The translations under genes were made by a program, and so were the position numbers. Positions 1 through 9,586 of a DNA stretch of 64,000 bases are shown one piece after another. Within the stretch, counting starts at the first letter, position 1. Each line of letters begins with the position of its first letter. The notes beneath the pieces were generated by a model that had not been told where the DNA came from, did no database searches, and worked only from the letters and a program-made list of their open reading frames with translations. This DNA comes from Hyphomicrobiales bacterium (GTDB lineage Bacteria > Pseudomonadota > Alphaproteobacteria > Rhizobiales > Rhizobiaceae): NCBI GenBank assembly GCA_900469625.1, contig UBXV01000041.1:98555-162554 (forward strand), given 5' to 3'.

Positions 1-513
1 ATCCGTCTGTTCGACGGCAACGGCGGCGAAGTGTCTCCCGAGACGGTCGACTGGAATGCCGAGAAGGCACCGAACCTGATGTTCCGTCAGGACCCGGGCA
101 AGATCAACGCGATGTCGTCGACGAAGATCAACTTCCACAACGAGCATCAGGTCTACATGCACGACACGCCCCAGCAGGGCCTGTTCAACAAGCTGATGCG
201 TTTCGAATCGTCGGGCTGTGTGCGCGTCCAGAACGTTCGCGACCTCTCGAGCTGGCTGTTGAAGGAAACCCCCGGCTGGTCGCGCCAGCAAATGGAAGCG
301 ACGATCAAGACCGGCGTCAACACGCCGATCAAGCTGGCCGAAGAGGTTCCCGTCTTCTTCACCTACATCACCGCCTGGTCGGCGACGGACGGTGTCGTCC
401 AGTTCCGCGACGACATCTATCAGCGCGACGGCGCGACCGAACTGGCTCTGCAGACCCCTTATGGGGTGGAGCAATCGGCCGGCTCGGTCGAATCGGACGC
501 CTTGCCGCAATAA
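1..513 (+). CDS. L,D-transpeptidase (YkuD domain), 5'-truncated by window edge
   Basis: The reading frame is already open at base 1, so the N-terminus is missing; about 170 residues are visible. The sequence shows the YkuD catalytic signature: a histidine in FHNEHQVYMHD, followed by the DTP-x5-F block and the nucleophile motif SSGCVRV. Enzymes of this family use the cysteine to form 3-3 peptidoglycan cross-links or to attach proteins to peptidoglycan in the periplasm. The C-terminal tail after the domain (about 90 residues) resembles that of large rhizobial YkuD proteins with an N-terminal peptidoglycan-binding part, which is inference here because that part lies outside the window. A clear terminator follows the stop codon. 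Confidence 0.9.
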   Translation: MRLFDGNGGEVSPETVDWNAEKAPNLMFRQDPGKINAMSSTKINFHNEHQVYMHDTPQQGLFNKLMRFESSGCVRVQNVRDLSSWLLKETPGWSRQQMEATIKTGVNTPIKLAEEVPVFFTYITAWSATDGVVQFRDDIYQRDGATELALQTPYGVEQSAGSVESDALPQ

Positions 514-536
514 GCAAAGTCGCACCGTTAATCTCG

Positions 537-570
537 AAAAGCCGCGCATCCCCTTGGAGCGCGGCTTTTT
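537..570 (+). terminator. Rho-independent terminator after the L,D-transpeptidase gene
   Basis: A GCCGCGC/GCGCGGC stem with an 11-base loop is flanked by AAAA on the left and TTTTT on the right, 24 bases after the stop codon. It separates the transpeptidase from glyA. Confidence 0.85.
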
Positions 571-697
571 CGTTGGTTCGGGGCCGCGACTGATAGGCGC
601 GGCAGATGGGGGAAATGACGCAAACCGCACAGCGGATATTGCTCTCGCCGTGCGAGGAAGCTAAAGAACTGCCACCTTTCAGAGGAGCCTCGCGCCG

Positions 698-1993
698 ATG
701 CTTGCACAGAACAATGACGCCTTCTTCACCCGTTCTCTGGCCGACAGCGATCCGGAGATCTTCGGCTCGATCGAAAAGGAGCTGGGTCGTCAGCGCCACG
801 AGATCGAACTGATCGCCTCCGAGAACATCGTGTCGCGCGCCGTGCTCGAGGCTCAGGGCTCGATCATGACCAACAAGTACGCCGAGGGCTATCCGGGCAA
901 GCGCTATTATGGCGGCTGCCAGTTCGTCGATATCGCCGAGGAATTGGCAATCGAACGCGCCAAGAAGCTCTTCGGCGCCAAGTTCGTCAACGTGCAGCCG
1001 AACTCAGGCTCGCAGATGAACCAGGCCGTCTTCCTCGCGCTCCTGCAGCCGGGCGATACCTTCATGGGCCTCGACCTCAATTCGGGCGGTCACCTGACGC
1101 ACGGTTCGCCGGTCAACATGTCCGGCAAGTGGTTCAACGTGGTTTCCTACGGCGTTCGCGAAAGCGATCATCTGCTCGACATGGATGATGTCGCCGAGAA
1201 GGCGCGCCAGCACAAGCCGAAGCTGATCATCGCCGGCGGCACCGCCTATTCCCGTATCTGGGACTGGAAGCGCTTCCGCGAGATCGCCGATGAAGTCGGC
1301 GCCTACCTGATGGTCGACATGGCGCACATCGCCGGCCTCGTTGCCGGTGACCAGCATCCGTCGCCGGTCCCGCATTGCCACGTCGCCACGACGACGACGC
1401 ACAAGTCGTTGCGCGGCCCGCGCGGCGGCATGATCCTCACCAACGACGAGGATATCGCCAAGAAGATCAACTCGGCCGTCTTCCCGGGCCTGCAGGGCGG
1501 CCCGCTGATGCACGTCATCGCCGCCAAGGCAGTCGCGCTCGGTGAGGCCTTGCAGCCCTCGTTCAAGGACTATGCTGCCCAGGTCGTCAAGAACGCCCGT
1601 ACCCTTGCAGAAACGCTCAAGGCGAACGGCCTCGATATCGTTTCCGGTGGCACGGACAACCATCTGATGCTGGTCGACCTGCGCAAGAAGAACGCCACCG
1701 GCAAGCGCGCCGAGGCGGCTCTCGGCCGCGCCTACGTCACCTGCAACAAGAACGGTATCCCTTTCGATCCGGAAAAGCCGTTCGTCACCTCGGGTGTTCG
1801 TCTCGGCACGCCAGCCGGCACGACCCGTGGCTTCAAGGAAGCCGAGTTCAAGGAAATCGGTGAACTGATCGTCGAAGTGCTCGACGGCCTCAAGGTCGCC
1901 AATTCCGACGAAGGCAACTCCGCCGTCGAAGCGGGCGTGCGCGAGAAGGTGATGAAGCTCACCGGTCGCTTCCCGATGTACGGCTACATGTGA
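698..1993 (+). CDS. glyA: Serine hydroxymethyltransferase
   Basis: Interconverts serine and glycine with transfer of a one-carbon unit to tetrahydrofolate, in the cytoplasm, using pyridoxal phosphate. The 431-residue product has the usual length for the family. The N-terminal IELIASEN motif, the YPGKRYYGG motif and the PLP lysine in [14 protein letters not shown] (about residue 236) are all present. The chosen ATG is preceded by an AGAGGAG-like ribosome site about ten bases upstream. It stands first in a run with nrdR and the riboflavin genes, the conserved order of alpha-proteobacteria. Nothing unusual seen. Confidence 0.98.
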   Translation: MLAQNNDAFFTRSLADSDPEIFGSIEKELGRQRHEIELIASENIVSRAVLEAQGSIMTNKYAEGYPGKRYYGGCQFVDIAEELAIERAKKLFGAKFVNVQPNSGSQMNQAVFLALLQPGDTFMGLDLNSGGHLTHGSPVNMSGKWFNVVSYGVRESDHLLDMDDVAEKARQHKPKLIIAGGTAYSRIWDWKRFREIADEVGAYLMVDMAHIAGLVAGDQHPSPVPHCHVATTTTHKSLRGPRGGMILTNDEDIAKKINSAVFPGLQGGPLMHVIAAKAVALGEALQPSFKDYAAQVVKNARTLAETLKANGLDIVSGGTDNHLMLVDLRKKNATGKRAEAALGRAYVTCNKNGIPFDPEKPFVTSGVRLGTPAGTTRGFKEAEFKEIGELIVEVLDGLKVANSDEGNSAVEAGVREKVMKLTGRFPMYGYM

Positions 1994-2003
1994 CCGGCTC
2001 ATC

Positions 2004-2477
2004 ATGCGCTGCCCCTATTGCGGTTCCGAAGACAGCCAGGTGAAGGACAGCCGTCCGGCAGAGGACGGCAACGCCATTCGCCGTCGCCGTATCTGCCCGG
2101 ATTGCGGTGGTCGCTTCACGACCTTCGAGCGGGTGCAGCTGCGTGAGCTGATGATCATCAAGAAGACCGGTCGGAAGGTGCCTTTCGACCGGGACAAGCT
2201 TTTGCGGTCCTTCGAGATCGCGCTCAGAAAGCGTCCTGTCGACCGCGACCGCATCGAGCGGGCGGTGTCCGGCATCGTGCGTCGGCTCGAAAGTTCCGGT
2301 GAGACCGAGATCCCTTCGGAAGAGATCGGTCTGCAGGTGCTGGAAGCGCTGAAGAGCCTCGACGACGTTGCTTTCGTGCGCTACGCGTCGGTCTACCGGG
2401 ATTTCTCCCACGCCGAAGACTTCGAAAAGGTCATCGCCGAGATCAGCGCCAAGATTGCGCGCGACCCCGGCGAATAG
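2004..2477 (+). CDS. nrdR: Transcriptional repressor NrdR
   Basis: Represses ribonucleotide reductase operons in response to ATP/dATP. The 157-residue product begins with the family zinc ribbon ([15 protein letters not shown], then [10 protein letters not shown]) and continues with an ATP-cone domain (about residues 48-138, beginning near [11 protein letters not shown]). It starts ten bases after the glyA stop, so the two are probably cotranscribed. The glyA-nrdR-ribD arrangement is conserved in Rhizobiales. Confidence 0.97.
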   Translation: MRCPYCGSEDSQVKDSRPAEDGNAIRRRRICPDCGGRFTTFERVQLRELMIIKKTGRKVPFDRDKLLRSFEIALRKRPVDRDRIERAVSGIVRRLESSGETEIPSEEIGLQVLEALKSLDDVAFVRYASVYRDFSHAEDFEKVIAEISAKIARDPGE

Positions 2478-2495
2478 GAAAGCGCACCGGACGCC

Positions 2496-3602
2496 ATGGC
2501 CAATCCCACCCGTGAGGACGAGAGGTTCATGGCGGCGGCCCTGCGGCTGGCGCGCCAACATCTCGGCCAGACATCCACAAATCCCTCCGTCGCCTGCCTG
2601 ATCGTGAAGGATGGCGTCATCGTCGGCCGGGCCGTCACTGCCCGGAGCGGCCGTCCGCATGCCGAGACCCAGGCGCTCGTCGAAGCGGGCGAGCGGGCGC
2701 GCGGCGCGACAGCCTATGTCACCCTCGAGCCGTGCTCGCATCACGGCAAGACCCCGCCTTGCGCCGACGCCCTCGTTGCGTCGGGCGTTGCCCGAGTCGT
2801 GATCTCGATCCTCGACCCGGATGAGCGTGTCGCCGGCCGCGGCGTGGTGCGCCTGCGCGATGCCGGCATCACGGTCGATGTCGGCGTTCTGCCGGAGGAG
2901 GGGCATCGAGCCCTCGAAGCCTATCTCATGCGTCAGGTCGAAAGACGCCCGCATGTCACCCTCAAGCTTGCCATATCCGCCGATGGCATGATCGGCCGGA
3001 AGGGTGCCGGACAGGTCCGCATCACCGGGCCCATTGCGCGGGCACAGGTTCAGGTTCTGCGGGCGCAGACAGATGCGATCCTCGTCGGCATCGGCACGGC
3101 GACGGCAGACGATCCGGAATTGACGGTGCGCCTGCCTGGTCTTGAAGATCGCTCCCCCGTCCGCATCGTTCTCGATCGGCGACTGGACCTTTCACCTGGT
3201 TCCAAGCTCGTGCGGTCGGCGCGCGCGGTTCCCTTGATCGTGGTGTCCGCCGAGCCGGCGCCGCAATCGGAACTGGAGGACGGCGACCACGCTCTCCGCC
3301 GCGCCGCGCTCGAGGCCGAAGGCGTTGAGATTCTGGAAACCGGCACCGTGACGGATCTGCTGTCGGCCCTCGGCTCGCGCGGCATCTCCTCGCTGCTTGT
3401 GGAAGGCGGCGCCGTTGCTGCCCGTGCTTTCCTCGATGCCGGGCTTGTCGATCGCATCCAGATCTACACCGGCCCGCAAAGCATTGGCGAAAACGGCATC
3501 GCATCCCCATTTGATCGAAGGTCGGTGCCGTCAGGCTTCACGCTCGTCAATTCCGCGCGATACGGCGACGACCTTTTCGAAGAATACGAAAGAGAGAACT
3601 GA
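2496..3602 (+). CDS. ribD: Bifunctional riboflavin deaminase/reductase RibD
   Basis: Catalyses two successive steps of riboflavin synthesis: deamination of the pyrimidinone intermediate, then reduction of its ribosyl group. The N-terminal deaminase domain (about residues 1-145) carries the zinc-site motifs HAETQAL and EPCSHHGKTPPC; the reductase domain follows (about 150-368) with the TLKLAISADG motif and a LLVEGG motif near the end. Its TGA shares one base with the ATG of the next gene, so translation of ribD and ribE is likely coupled. Confidence 0.96.
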   Translation: MANPTREDERFMAAALRLARQHLGQTSTNPSVACLIVKDGVIVGRAVTARSGRPHAETQALVEAGERARGATAYVTLEPCSHHGKTPPCADALVASGVARVVISILDPDERVAGRGVVRLRDAGITVDVGVLPEEGHRALEAYLMRQVERRPHVTLKLAISADGMIGRKGAGQVRITGPIARAQVQVLRAQTDAILVGIGTATADDPELTVRLPGLEDRSPVRIVLDRRLDLSPGSKLVRSARAVPLIVVSAEPAPQSELEDGDHALRRAALEAEGVEILETGTVTDLLSALGSRGISSLLVEGGAVAARAFLDAGLVDRIQIYTGPQSIGENGIASPFDRRSVPSGFTLVNSARYGDDLFEEYEREN

Positions 3603-4222
3603 TGTTCACAGGCATTGTCACAGATATCGGGACCGTAGATGCCGTCACGCCTTTGAAGGAAGGCGTGAAGCTGCGCGTCGCCACCAGCTTTGATCCGAAG
3701 ACCATCGACATGGGAGCGTCGATCGCCCATTCCGGCGTCTGCCTGACGGTGACGGCCTTGCCAGATGGCGGCAGCAATGAACGCTGGTTCGAAGTCGAGG
3801 CCTGGGAAGAGGCGCTGCGGCTGACGACCATCGCCGGCTGGAAAAAGGGTACGCGCATCAATCTCGAGCGCTCGCTGAAGATCGGCGACGAGCTCGGCGG
3901 CCACCTCGTTTCCGGCCATATCGATGATAGGGCAGAGATCCTCGCGGTCGAGCCTGAGGGAGACGCGGTGCGGTTTCGCCTGCGTGCGCCGGCGCAGCTT
4001 GCAAGGTTCGTCGCGCCGAAGGGATCCGTCGCGCTCGACGGCACGTCGCTGACCGTCAACAAGGTGGACGGCGCCGAGTTCGACGTTCTGCTGATCCGTC
4101 ACTCCCTGGAGGTAACGACCTGGGGCGAGCGCAAGGCGGGTGACTTCGTCAACTTCGAAGTCGACACGATGGCGCGCTATGCCGCGCGCCTCGCCGAGTT
4201 TCCCGCGCCGAAGGCCGAGTAA
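3602..4222 (+). CDS. ribE: Riboflavin synthase alpha chain
   Basis: Dismutates two molecules of 6,7-dimethyl-8-ribityllumazine to riboflavin. The 206-residue protein opens with the family hallmark MFTGIVTDIGTV and is built of two lumazine-binding repeats; SGVCLTV lies in the first and the related DGTSLTVN block in the second. Rhizobial annotations also call this gene ribC. It overlaps ribD by one base. The partner lumazine synthase is encoded about 3 kb downstream, past four minus-strand genes. Confidence 0.96.
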   Translation: MFTGIVTDIGTVDAVTPLKEGVKLRVATSFDPKTIDMGASIAHSGVCLTVTALPDGGSNERWFEVEAWEEALRLTTIAGWKKGTRINLERSLKIGDELGGHLVSGHIDDRAEILAVEPEGDAVRFRLRAPAQLARFVAPKGSVALDGTSLTVNKVDGAEFDVLLIRHSLEVTTWGERKAGDFVNFEVDTMARYAARLAEFPAPKAE

Positions 4223-4253
4223 CACATCAATTCACCACGGAACTGAAAGCGAA

Positions 4254-4273
4254 CCGCCCCCGATCGGGGGCGG
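4254..4273. terminator. Perfect 20-base palindrome between convergent genes, possible terminator
   Basis: A CCGCCCCCGA/TCGGGGGCGG palindrome lies between the ends of ribE and the convergent small exported-protein gene. It has no T-tract, so a termination role is inferred only from position and stem strength. Confidence 0.35.
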
Positions 4274-4301
4274 CGGCATTTGCGCTATGCGCGACTTATG
4301 G

Positions 4302-4652
4302 TCAGCGCAGGTAGAACGTCAGGCTGCCGTCGGCGGCCTGTTCGGCACCGGCGATGTTGTTCATCTCGACATTCTCGGACCGCAGCTTTTCAGCGAGCGG
4401 CTTGTTGGCACCGACTGCTGCATGCAGCGCCGAGAGCTGTTGCGGTGTGGCTTCATTGATCCAGGTACGGGTCTGGCTGGTTTCCTTCAGCGTATCGACG
4501 TTGACGACGTTGAAGTTGTCACCTTTGAAATCGCGTACCGTGCGGTCGATCTGGGCAGGCCAGTTCATTTCGGTGCCGGCGGCGTGGGAGACGCCGCCAA
4601 ACGTCAGGGCGGACAGGGCAGCGATGACGGAAAGCTTGGCAATGCGGTTCAT
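4302..4652 (-). CDS. Small exported protein of unknown function
   Basis: The 116-residue product has a clear Sec signal peptide (MNRIAKL, hydrophobic core, cleavage after SHA near residue 24); the remaining roughly 90 residues should be periplasmic. I do not recognise a named domain. An ATG two codons upstream also exists, but AAGGAG lies only one base from that codon and seven from the ATG chosen here. The gene converges on ribE, with a 20-base palindrome between them. It is probably not part of the riboflavin operon. Confidence 0.75.
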   Translation of the reverse strand: MNRIAKLSVIAALSALTFGGVSHAAGTEMNWPAQIDRTVRDFKGDNFNVVNVDTLKETSQTRTWINEATPQQLSALHAAVGANKPLAEKLRSENVEMNNIAGAEQAADGSLTFYLR

Positions 4653-4938
4653 GGTCATGCTCCTTCAAGTTGTGGCGACGCACGGCTCGGCAGCCTGAGA
4701 CCCGAACGCGGAACCCTTCACGGGCAATCGGGGGCCATGTCCGAAACGTGGTCGCAGCGGCCGGCCGACACCGTTTGCGGGTGATGTCACCCGCAGCGGA
4801 ATAGACCGGTCTGTTTCGACTTGCTGGGCGGCGTTTCCCGTGGGGATCAGGGGTTCGCGTCGTGCCAACGCTTAGGAAATTGGGCGGGAATCTGGCCGTT
4901 TCCGTGGCATAATGCGCTGGAAAACAATTAAAAATTGT

Positions 4939-5514
4939 TCATGTTTCAAAGCGCTCGTGGACCTTTGCGCTGCCCGCTTGGGCAGTGTTTTTCTTCTGTC
5001 GCTCGAACATGATCACATGCGTGCCGTGGTAGGTCGTGCGCCAGAATTCCTTGAAACCCTGCTTTTCCGCCACCCGGATGGAAGCGTTGTTGCCGACATC
5101 GATGATGCAGGTCTTTCGCAGCTTGGGAAACTGCCGGTCGGCCCAGCTGAGCGCCGCGGTCACTGCCTCGGTCGCCAGCCCCTGGCCGTGCGCCTTGGGC
5201 GAGAGCGCCCAACCGGTCTCCATCGTGCCTTCGAGCGACGGCGTGATCAGCCGATGCACGTCGTGAAAGCCGGCTTCACCGAGAAAGACGCCGGTCGTCC
5301 GATCCTGAATGGCGAAGAAACCGAAGCCGAAATAATGCCACATGCCGACCTGGCGGAGGAAACGTGTCCAGGATTGCTCGCGCGTGTAGGGAACGCCGCC
5401 GACGAAACGTGTGACCTCGGCATCGGCGAAAAGAGCGGCGTAGGATGTGAAGTCGTCACGTCGATAGGGGCGCAGGACCAGACGTTCGGTCTCGATGATG
5501 GGAACACTGTGCAT
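4939..5514 (-). CDS. GNAT family N-acetyltransferase (RimJ/RimL-like)
   Basis: The 191-residue protein begins with the ETERLVLRPYRRDDF block typical of the Acetyltransf_3 (RimJ/RimL) branch and has the acetyl-CoA binding loop AHGQGLATEAV at about residue 110, followed by NNASIRVAEKQGF. Family members acetylate the N-termini of ribosomal proteins or small-molecule amines; the substrate here cannot be told. It is oriented against ribE and ribH and followed by about 280 bases in which I see no gene. Confidence 0.88.
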   Translation of the reverse strand: MHSVPIIETERLVLRPYRRDDFTSYAALFADAEVTRFVGGVPYTREQSWTRFLRQVGMWHYFGFGFFAIQDRTTGVFLGEAGFHDVHRLITPSLEGTMETGWALSPKAHGQGLATEAVTAALSWADRQFPKLRKTCIIDVGNNASIRVAEKQGFKEFWRTTYHGTHVIMFERQKKNTAQAGSAKVHERFET

Positions 5515-5551
5515 GTTTTATCCACTGCTATGGGTTTGGAAGGTGGGATGA

Positions 5552-6052
5552 TCAGATGCCGGGCTCGCCGTCCCAGTAGTCGACGGCACTTTCGGGCCTG
5601 CCGGTAAACTGGAACTGGCGTTCGCCGGCAGCCGTACGCGTCCTGACGTGGAACTTTCCGGAATCGGGATATTCGCAGATCTCGGTGGCGGCCATCGTCG
5701 AGATCGAGAGATATTTGAGCGGCACGGTTCCAGTGTTGATCAGATGATGCGCCGTCTCCGGTCCACCGGCGGGCGCCCCCAGAATGTCGCCCGGCCCGAC
5801 GGCGTAGCGCTCCGCTCCGAACCGGTAGGTGCCTTCACCCTCGATGATGATGAACATTTCCTCCTCCACATGGTGATTGTGGAAGGGACAGCCGGATTTG
5901 CCCGGCGGAACCTCGCCGTAGCCGATCCCGAGGTCCTTCAGGCCAAGCAGCTTTCCGAAAGAAACGTCGCGGGACTGAAAGAACGTGCCTTCGGACCATT
6001 CATCGAGAACAAGGTCCCTCGGATTGACGATGGGTTTTTTGATATCCGCCAT
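5552..6052 (-). CDS. Cupin-domain protein
   Basis: The 166-residue protein carries a single cupin fold with a metal-site motif: a PFHNHHVEEEMF block (two or three histidines plus glutamate) and, about 40 residues later, the second motif with PAGGPETAHH. Single-domain cupins may be enzymes or sugar/ligand binders; no substrate is indicated. A GGGAGG ribosome site precedes the ATG. It is separated from the GNAT gene by 37 bases and could share its transcript. Confidence 0.85.
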   Translation of the reverse strand: MADIKKPIVNPRDLVLDEWSEGTFFQSRDVSFGKLLGLKDLGIGYGEVPPGKSGCPFHNHHVEEEMFIIIEGEGTYRFGAERYAVGPGDILGAPAGGPETAHHLINTGTVPLKYLSISTMAATEICEYPDSGKFHVRTRTAAGERQFQFTGRPESAVDYWDGEPGI

Positions 6053-6225
6053 TTTTTCCTCCCTGGCGTTGTCGTCGTCGCACGCGGCGACCTCTCCAGG
6101 TCATCCGTGTCGAGCGTTTGACTGTCCGTCAATTCCCCTTTGTTCAGGTGTCCGGAGGCGGGTTTCCATTCCTGCGGGAGGTGCCGCAGTTCGGTTGCGG
6201 GCAGGCGCGTGACGCAATACGGCCG

Positions 6226-6936
6226 TCAGGCAGCGACATGGGCGCCTCGCGCAAGGAGGATGGCATTGCGAACGTCGTGGAGATCGCCGGCAATGCCGGT
6301 GCAAAGGTCCCGAACATCTTTCGTTGCCGCAAGCAGATCCGGCACCATCACCGTCATCATGCCCGCCGAGGAGGCCGAGCGAACGCCATTGTGGCTATCC
6401 TCCAGAGCCAGGCAGTGCGCGGGCGACACGTCGAGCCGACTGGCCGCCGTCAGGAACGGTTCGGGATGCGGCTTGCCCTGCTGATAATCGCCGTGGGCAA
6501 CCACGACGGGGAAACGCTTGAGCAAGCCATGGAGGGCGAGATTTCGCTCGACGTCGTGATGGCCGGACGACGTGGCGATCGCAAAGGGGACGCTGAGGTC
6601 TTCGAGCGTGCCGAGGATTTCCACCACTCCGGGCTTCAGCCTGAGGTCGGTCATAGCAAGGTGATGAAAGCGTTCGCTTGCCAACTGCCAGAACTGGTCG
6701 AGATCGAGATCCGGGCCGAAATGCCGGCTGAGGACATGCCGGGTCGCATCGCCGGAAAGGCCGATCGTCGAGAGATAGAGCGACGAAGGCATGTGCCTGT
6801 CCAGCGACTGTGCGGTCGCCAGCATCGCGTCGCGATAGAGTGCCTCCGTATCGAACAGCAGGCCGTCCATGTCGAAAACGACGGCTTGAGGCATGCGCGG
6901 CAGGCGAATAGATATCGACGGATCGACATCATGCAT
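6226..6936 (-). CDS. HAD-superfamily phosphatase (beta-phosphoglucomutase-like)
   Basis: All four HAD motifs are visible: FDMDGLLFDTE (nucleophile Asp and general acid, about residue 20), ATSS (motif II), the lysine in GKPHPEPF (motif III) and LEDSHNGVRSA (motif IV). The C1 cap between motifs I and II is helical, as in phosphoglycolate phosphatase and beta-phosphoglucomutase relatives. It hydrolyses a small phosphorylated metabolite; its place between riboflavin genes makes a flavin-precursor phosphatase conceivable but unproven. The 236-residue start is supported by an AAGG-type site; an ATG 14 codons later is also possible. Confidence 0.88.
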   Translation of the reverse strand: MHDVDPSISIRLPRMPQAVVFDMDGLLFDTEALYRDAMLATAQSLDRHMPSSLYLSTIGLSGDATRHVLSRHFGPDLDLDQFWQLASERFHHLAMTDLRLKPGVVEILGTLEDLSVPFAIATSSGHHDVERNLALHGLLKRFPVVVAHGDYQQGKPHPEPFLTAASRLDVSPAHCLALEDSHNGVRSASSAGMMTVMVPDLLAATKDVRDLCTGIAGDLHDVRNAILLARGAHVAA

Positions 6937-7209
6937 GTGGAACTACCTTCGCTCGACTTCCATTATTCTGGCAGGCGTTCTCTCCGCCAGGCGTCATGCC
7001 GGGATTATTGCCATTGTCGGTTACGCCTGGCTACCCCTTCAAGCGTGACACAAGCGTGCCATGCCTTCGGGAGCGGACAGGGCAGTGCGGCGGCATGGCG
7101 TGGCAAAAGGGCGCCAAAAGCGGAATTTGCTTGCCATTCGGCGCCGGTCATGGTTTGACCGCCGCCTCAGCCGGTCGCACCGGCGCGAAAATCTCAAGAC
7201 AGGTGATCC

Positions 7210-7671
7210 ATGGCGAAGACCAAGGCTGCCCACATCCTGATTGTGGAAGCACGCTTCTATGATGATATGGCCGACGCATTGCTCGATGGCGCCAAACATG
7301 CGCTGGATGCAGCCGGCGCGACCTATGATATCGTAACGGTGCCCGGTGCCCTCGAAATCCCGCCGGCGATCGCCATGGCGCTCGATGGCGCCGATGAAGG
7401 TGGCACCACGTATGACGGCTTTGTCGCGCTTGGCATGGTCATTCGCGGCGAGACCTATCATTTCGATATCGTCGCGAACGAATCCTCGCGCGCGATCATG
7501 GACCTCGCCGTCAGCGAGAGCCTTGCCATCGGCAACGGCATCCTGACGGTTGAAAACGACGATCAGGCCTGGGCACGCGCCCGCCGTACGGAAGGCGACA
7601 AGGGTGGCTTTGCTGCACGCGCTACGCTGACCATGATTGAACTGAAAAAGAAATTGGGCACGGAACAGTGA
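7210..7671 (+). CDS. ribH: 6,7-dimethyl-8-ribityllumazine synthase
   Basis: Condenses the ribityl-aminouracil with dihydroxybutanone phosphate to form lumazine, the substrate of riboflavin synthase. The 153-residue protein shows the family motifs VEARFYDD (N-terminal ring-binding loop), [10 protein letters not shown] and [13 protein letters not shown] (catalytic histidine). I looked for an FMN riboswitch in the roughly 270 bases upstream and did not find its conserved core. Its TGA overlaps the GTG start of nusB. Confidence 0.96.
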   Translation: MAKTKAAHILIVEARFYDDMADALLDGAKHALDAAGATYDIVTVPGALEIPPAIAMALDGADEGGTTYDGFVALGMVIRGETYHFDIVANESSRAIMDLAVSESLAIGNGILTVENDDQAWARARRTEGDKGGFAARATLTMIELKKKLGTEQ

Positions 7672-8150
7672 CGAACACCCCCTCGGACCAGCCTCTGAAG
7701 CAGGCCAACCAACGTGGCGCGGCGCGCCTTGCGGCCGTGCAGGCGCTCTACCAGATGGACATCGGCGGCACCGGCGTGCTCGAAGTCGTCGCCGAATACG
7801 AAATGCACCGCCTCGGCCAGGAACTGGACGGCGATACCTATCTGAAGGCTGACGCCTCCTGGTTCCGCTCGATCGTTGCCGGTGTCGTGCGCGACCAGCG
7901 CAAGCTCGATCCGTTGATCGGCTCGGCGCTGCAGGACGACTGGGCGTTGTCGCGGCTCGATTCCACCGTTCGCGCCATCCTGCGCGCCGGCACATTCGAG
8001 ATGCTCGAGCGCAAGGACGTACCTGTCGCCGTGATCGTCACCGAATACGTCGAGATCGCCAAGGCATTCTTCGGCGATGACGAGCCGAAGCTGGTCAATG
8101 CCGTTCTTGACCGGATCGCCCGGCAGGTTCGCGGCGAGACCAAGAAGTAG
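7668..8150 (+). CDS. nusB: Transcription antitermination factor NusB
   Basis: NusB with NusE (S10) binds boxA RNA in rRNA operons. The 160-residue product has the family features [15 protein letters not shown] near the N-terminus and the C-terminal block [27 protein letters not shown]. Translation starts at a GTG overlapping the ribH stop (GTGA), which implies coupling. The ribH-nusB pairing is widely conserved in proteobacteria. Confidence 0.96.
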   Translation: MTNTPSDQPLKQANQRGAARLAAVQALYQMDIGGTGVLEVVAEYEMHRLGQELDGDTYLKADASWFRSIVAGVVRDQRKLDPLIGSALQDDWALSRLDSTVRAILRAGTFEMLERKDVPVAVIVTEYVEIAKAFFGDDEPKLVNAVLDRIARQVRGETKK

Positions 8151-8157
8151 CGCCGCC

Positions 8158-9387
8158 ATGGTTGCGGCTGCCGTCGATGACATGGGCTCGACCCTTCGCG
8201 AGGCCCGCCGCAACGTTTTCCTGCTGACGGCCGCCCAGGCGATCCTGGGTGTCGTCGGCCCGATCTGTTTTGCCGTCGGCGGTGTCGCCGGCTATCAACT
8301 GCTTGCAGATGACAAGTCGCTGGCGACTGCTCCGCTGACTGCCTACAATGTCGGCATGGCGCTAGGCGTCGTCCTCGTGGCAATCCTCTCGCGTCTGATC
8401 GGTCGGCGCTTTGCCTTCATGGTCGGGACCGGTATCGCCTCGGTCGGCGCCGCGATCGCCGCCGTTGCACTGTTTCGAGAGAGCTTCTGGCTCTTTGCCT
8501 TCGGCCTTTCCGTACTCGGTTCCTCAAACGGCTTTACGCAGAAAATCCGATTTGCGGCTGCCGATGCCTCGCCGTCCTTCTACAAGCCGAAGGCGATCTC
8601 CTGGATCTTGGGCGGCGGCATCGTGTCTGCGGTCCTCGGCCCGCAGATCGTCATTTTCGCCGGTGATTTCTTCGCGCCCGTCGCCTTCGTCGGTGCCTTC
8701 ATCGCTCTGCTGCCGATCTGCCTCCTTGCGGCGGCTTTCTTTGCTCCGCTGCGCCTGCCGGAGCAGGGCGCAGCCGCAAGCGGGCGCGATCTGCACGCGA
8801 CCCGACCGCTCGGCGAAATCGTCCGCAGCCAGCGCTTCATTACCGGCATGGTCTGCGGCATCTCGAGCTACGCGCTGATGACGTTCATGATGACCGGTGC
8901 GCCGGTCGCCATGGTGGTCTTCTGCGGCTTTTCCACCGAGCTTGCCACGCTCGGCATCCAGTGGCACGTACTGGCGATGTTCGCGCCGAGCTTCTTTACC
9001 GGTTGGCTGATTACCCGCTTCGGCGCCGAACGGATCGTCGCCTGTGGGCTGCTGTTGCTCATGGCATGTGCCGCCGTCGCGCATATAGGCCTGGAACTCT
9101 GGAACTTCTGGGGCGCGCTTGTGCTGCTCGGCCTTGGCTGGAACTTCGGTTTCATCGGCTCGACCGCCATCGTTGCCGGCAGCTACCGCCCCGAAGAAGC
9201 CGACAAGGTGCAGGCCTTCCACGACATCATCCTGTTTACCACCGTCGCGCTGTCGTCCTTCGCCTCTGGCAAGGTGCTGTCGGTCTATGGCTGGGATATG
9301 CTGAATGCCGTCGTCTGGCCGGTGACATCGGTCTGCCTTCTCATGCTCTTCTTCCTGATGCGCTCTCGCCGCAAGGCGGCCGCCTGA
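8158..9387 (+). CDS. Major facilitator superfamily transporter
   Basis: A 409-residue inner-membrane protein with about twelve hydrophobic segments, in two halves joined by a charged loop (about residues 200-220, after the PLRLPEQGAAASGRD stretch). The RLIGRRFAFMVG sequence after TM2 resembles the MFS loop-2/3 signature. The substrate is unknown. I chose the ATG seven bases after the nusB stop; the frame is open further upstream but would overlap nusB by over 70 bases. It may be cotranscribed with ribH-nusB. Confidence 0.85.
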   Translation: MVAAAVDDMGSTLREARRNVFLLTAAQAILGVVGPICFAVGGVAGYQLLADDKSLATAPLTAYNVGMALGVVLVAILSRLIGRRFAFMVGTGIASVGAAIAAVALFRESFWLFAFGLSVLGSSNGFTQKIRFAAADASPSFYKPKAISWILGGGIVSAVLGPQIVIFAGDFFAPVAFVGAFIALLPICLLAAAFFAPLRLPEQGAAASGRDLHATRPLGEIVRSQRFITGMVCGISSYALMTFMMTGAPVAMVVFCGFSTELATLGIQWHVLAMFAPSFFTGWLITRFGAERIVACGLLLLMACAAVAHIGLELWNFWGALVLLGLGWNFGFIGSTAIVAGSYRPEEADKVQAFHDIILFTTVALSSFASGKVLSVYGWDMLNAVVWPVTSVCLLMLFFLMRSRRKAAA

Positions 9388-9586
9388 GCCTCTGATTTTC
9401 CGCGAAAACTCCTGCTCTCGAATGGCCGCCGGTAGTCAGATTTCCGGGGCTTGACGATCTTTCGTTGCAACAGCACTCTGGCCGCACCGTGAGGGGTGCT
9501 GCTTGAGGAGGTGGTGCGTGATTCGCGGATTTGAGGGGCCTGCGGCCGGGAGTGAGTCCGCGGGTTGAAACGGAGGGTAATGCGAA

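Noticed and set aside
1004..2005. A long minus-strand frame opposite to glyA
   Set aside because: It is antisense to a well-conserved enzyme; GC-rich codon bias of glyA leaves this frame open by chance.
6990..7209. FMN riboswitch before ribH
   Set aside because: The conserved AGGG(T/G)...ACCGGCGGT core of the RFN element was not seen.
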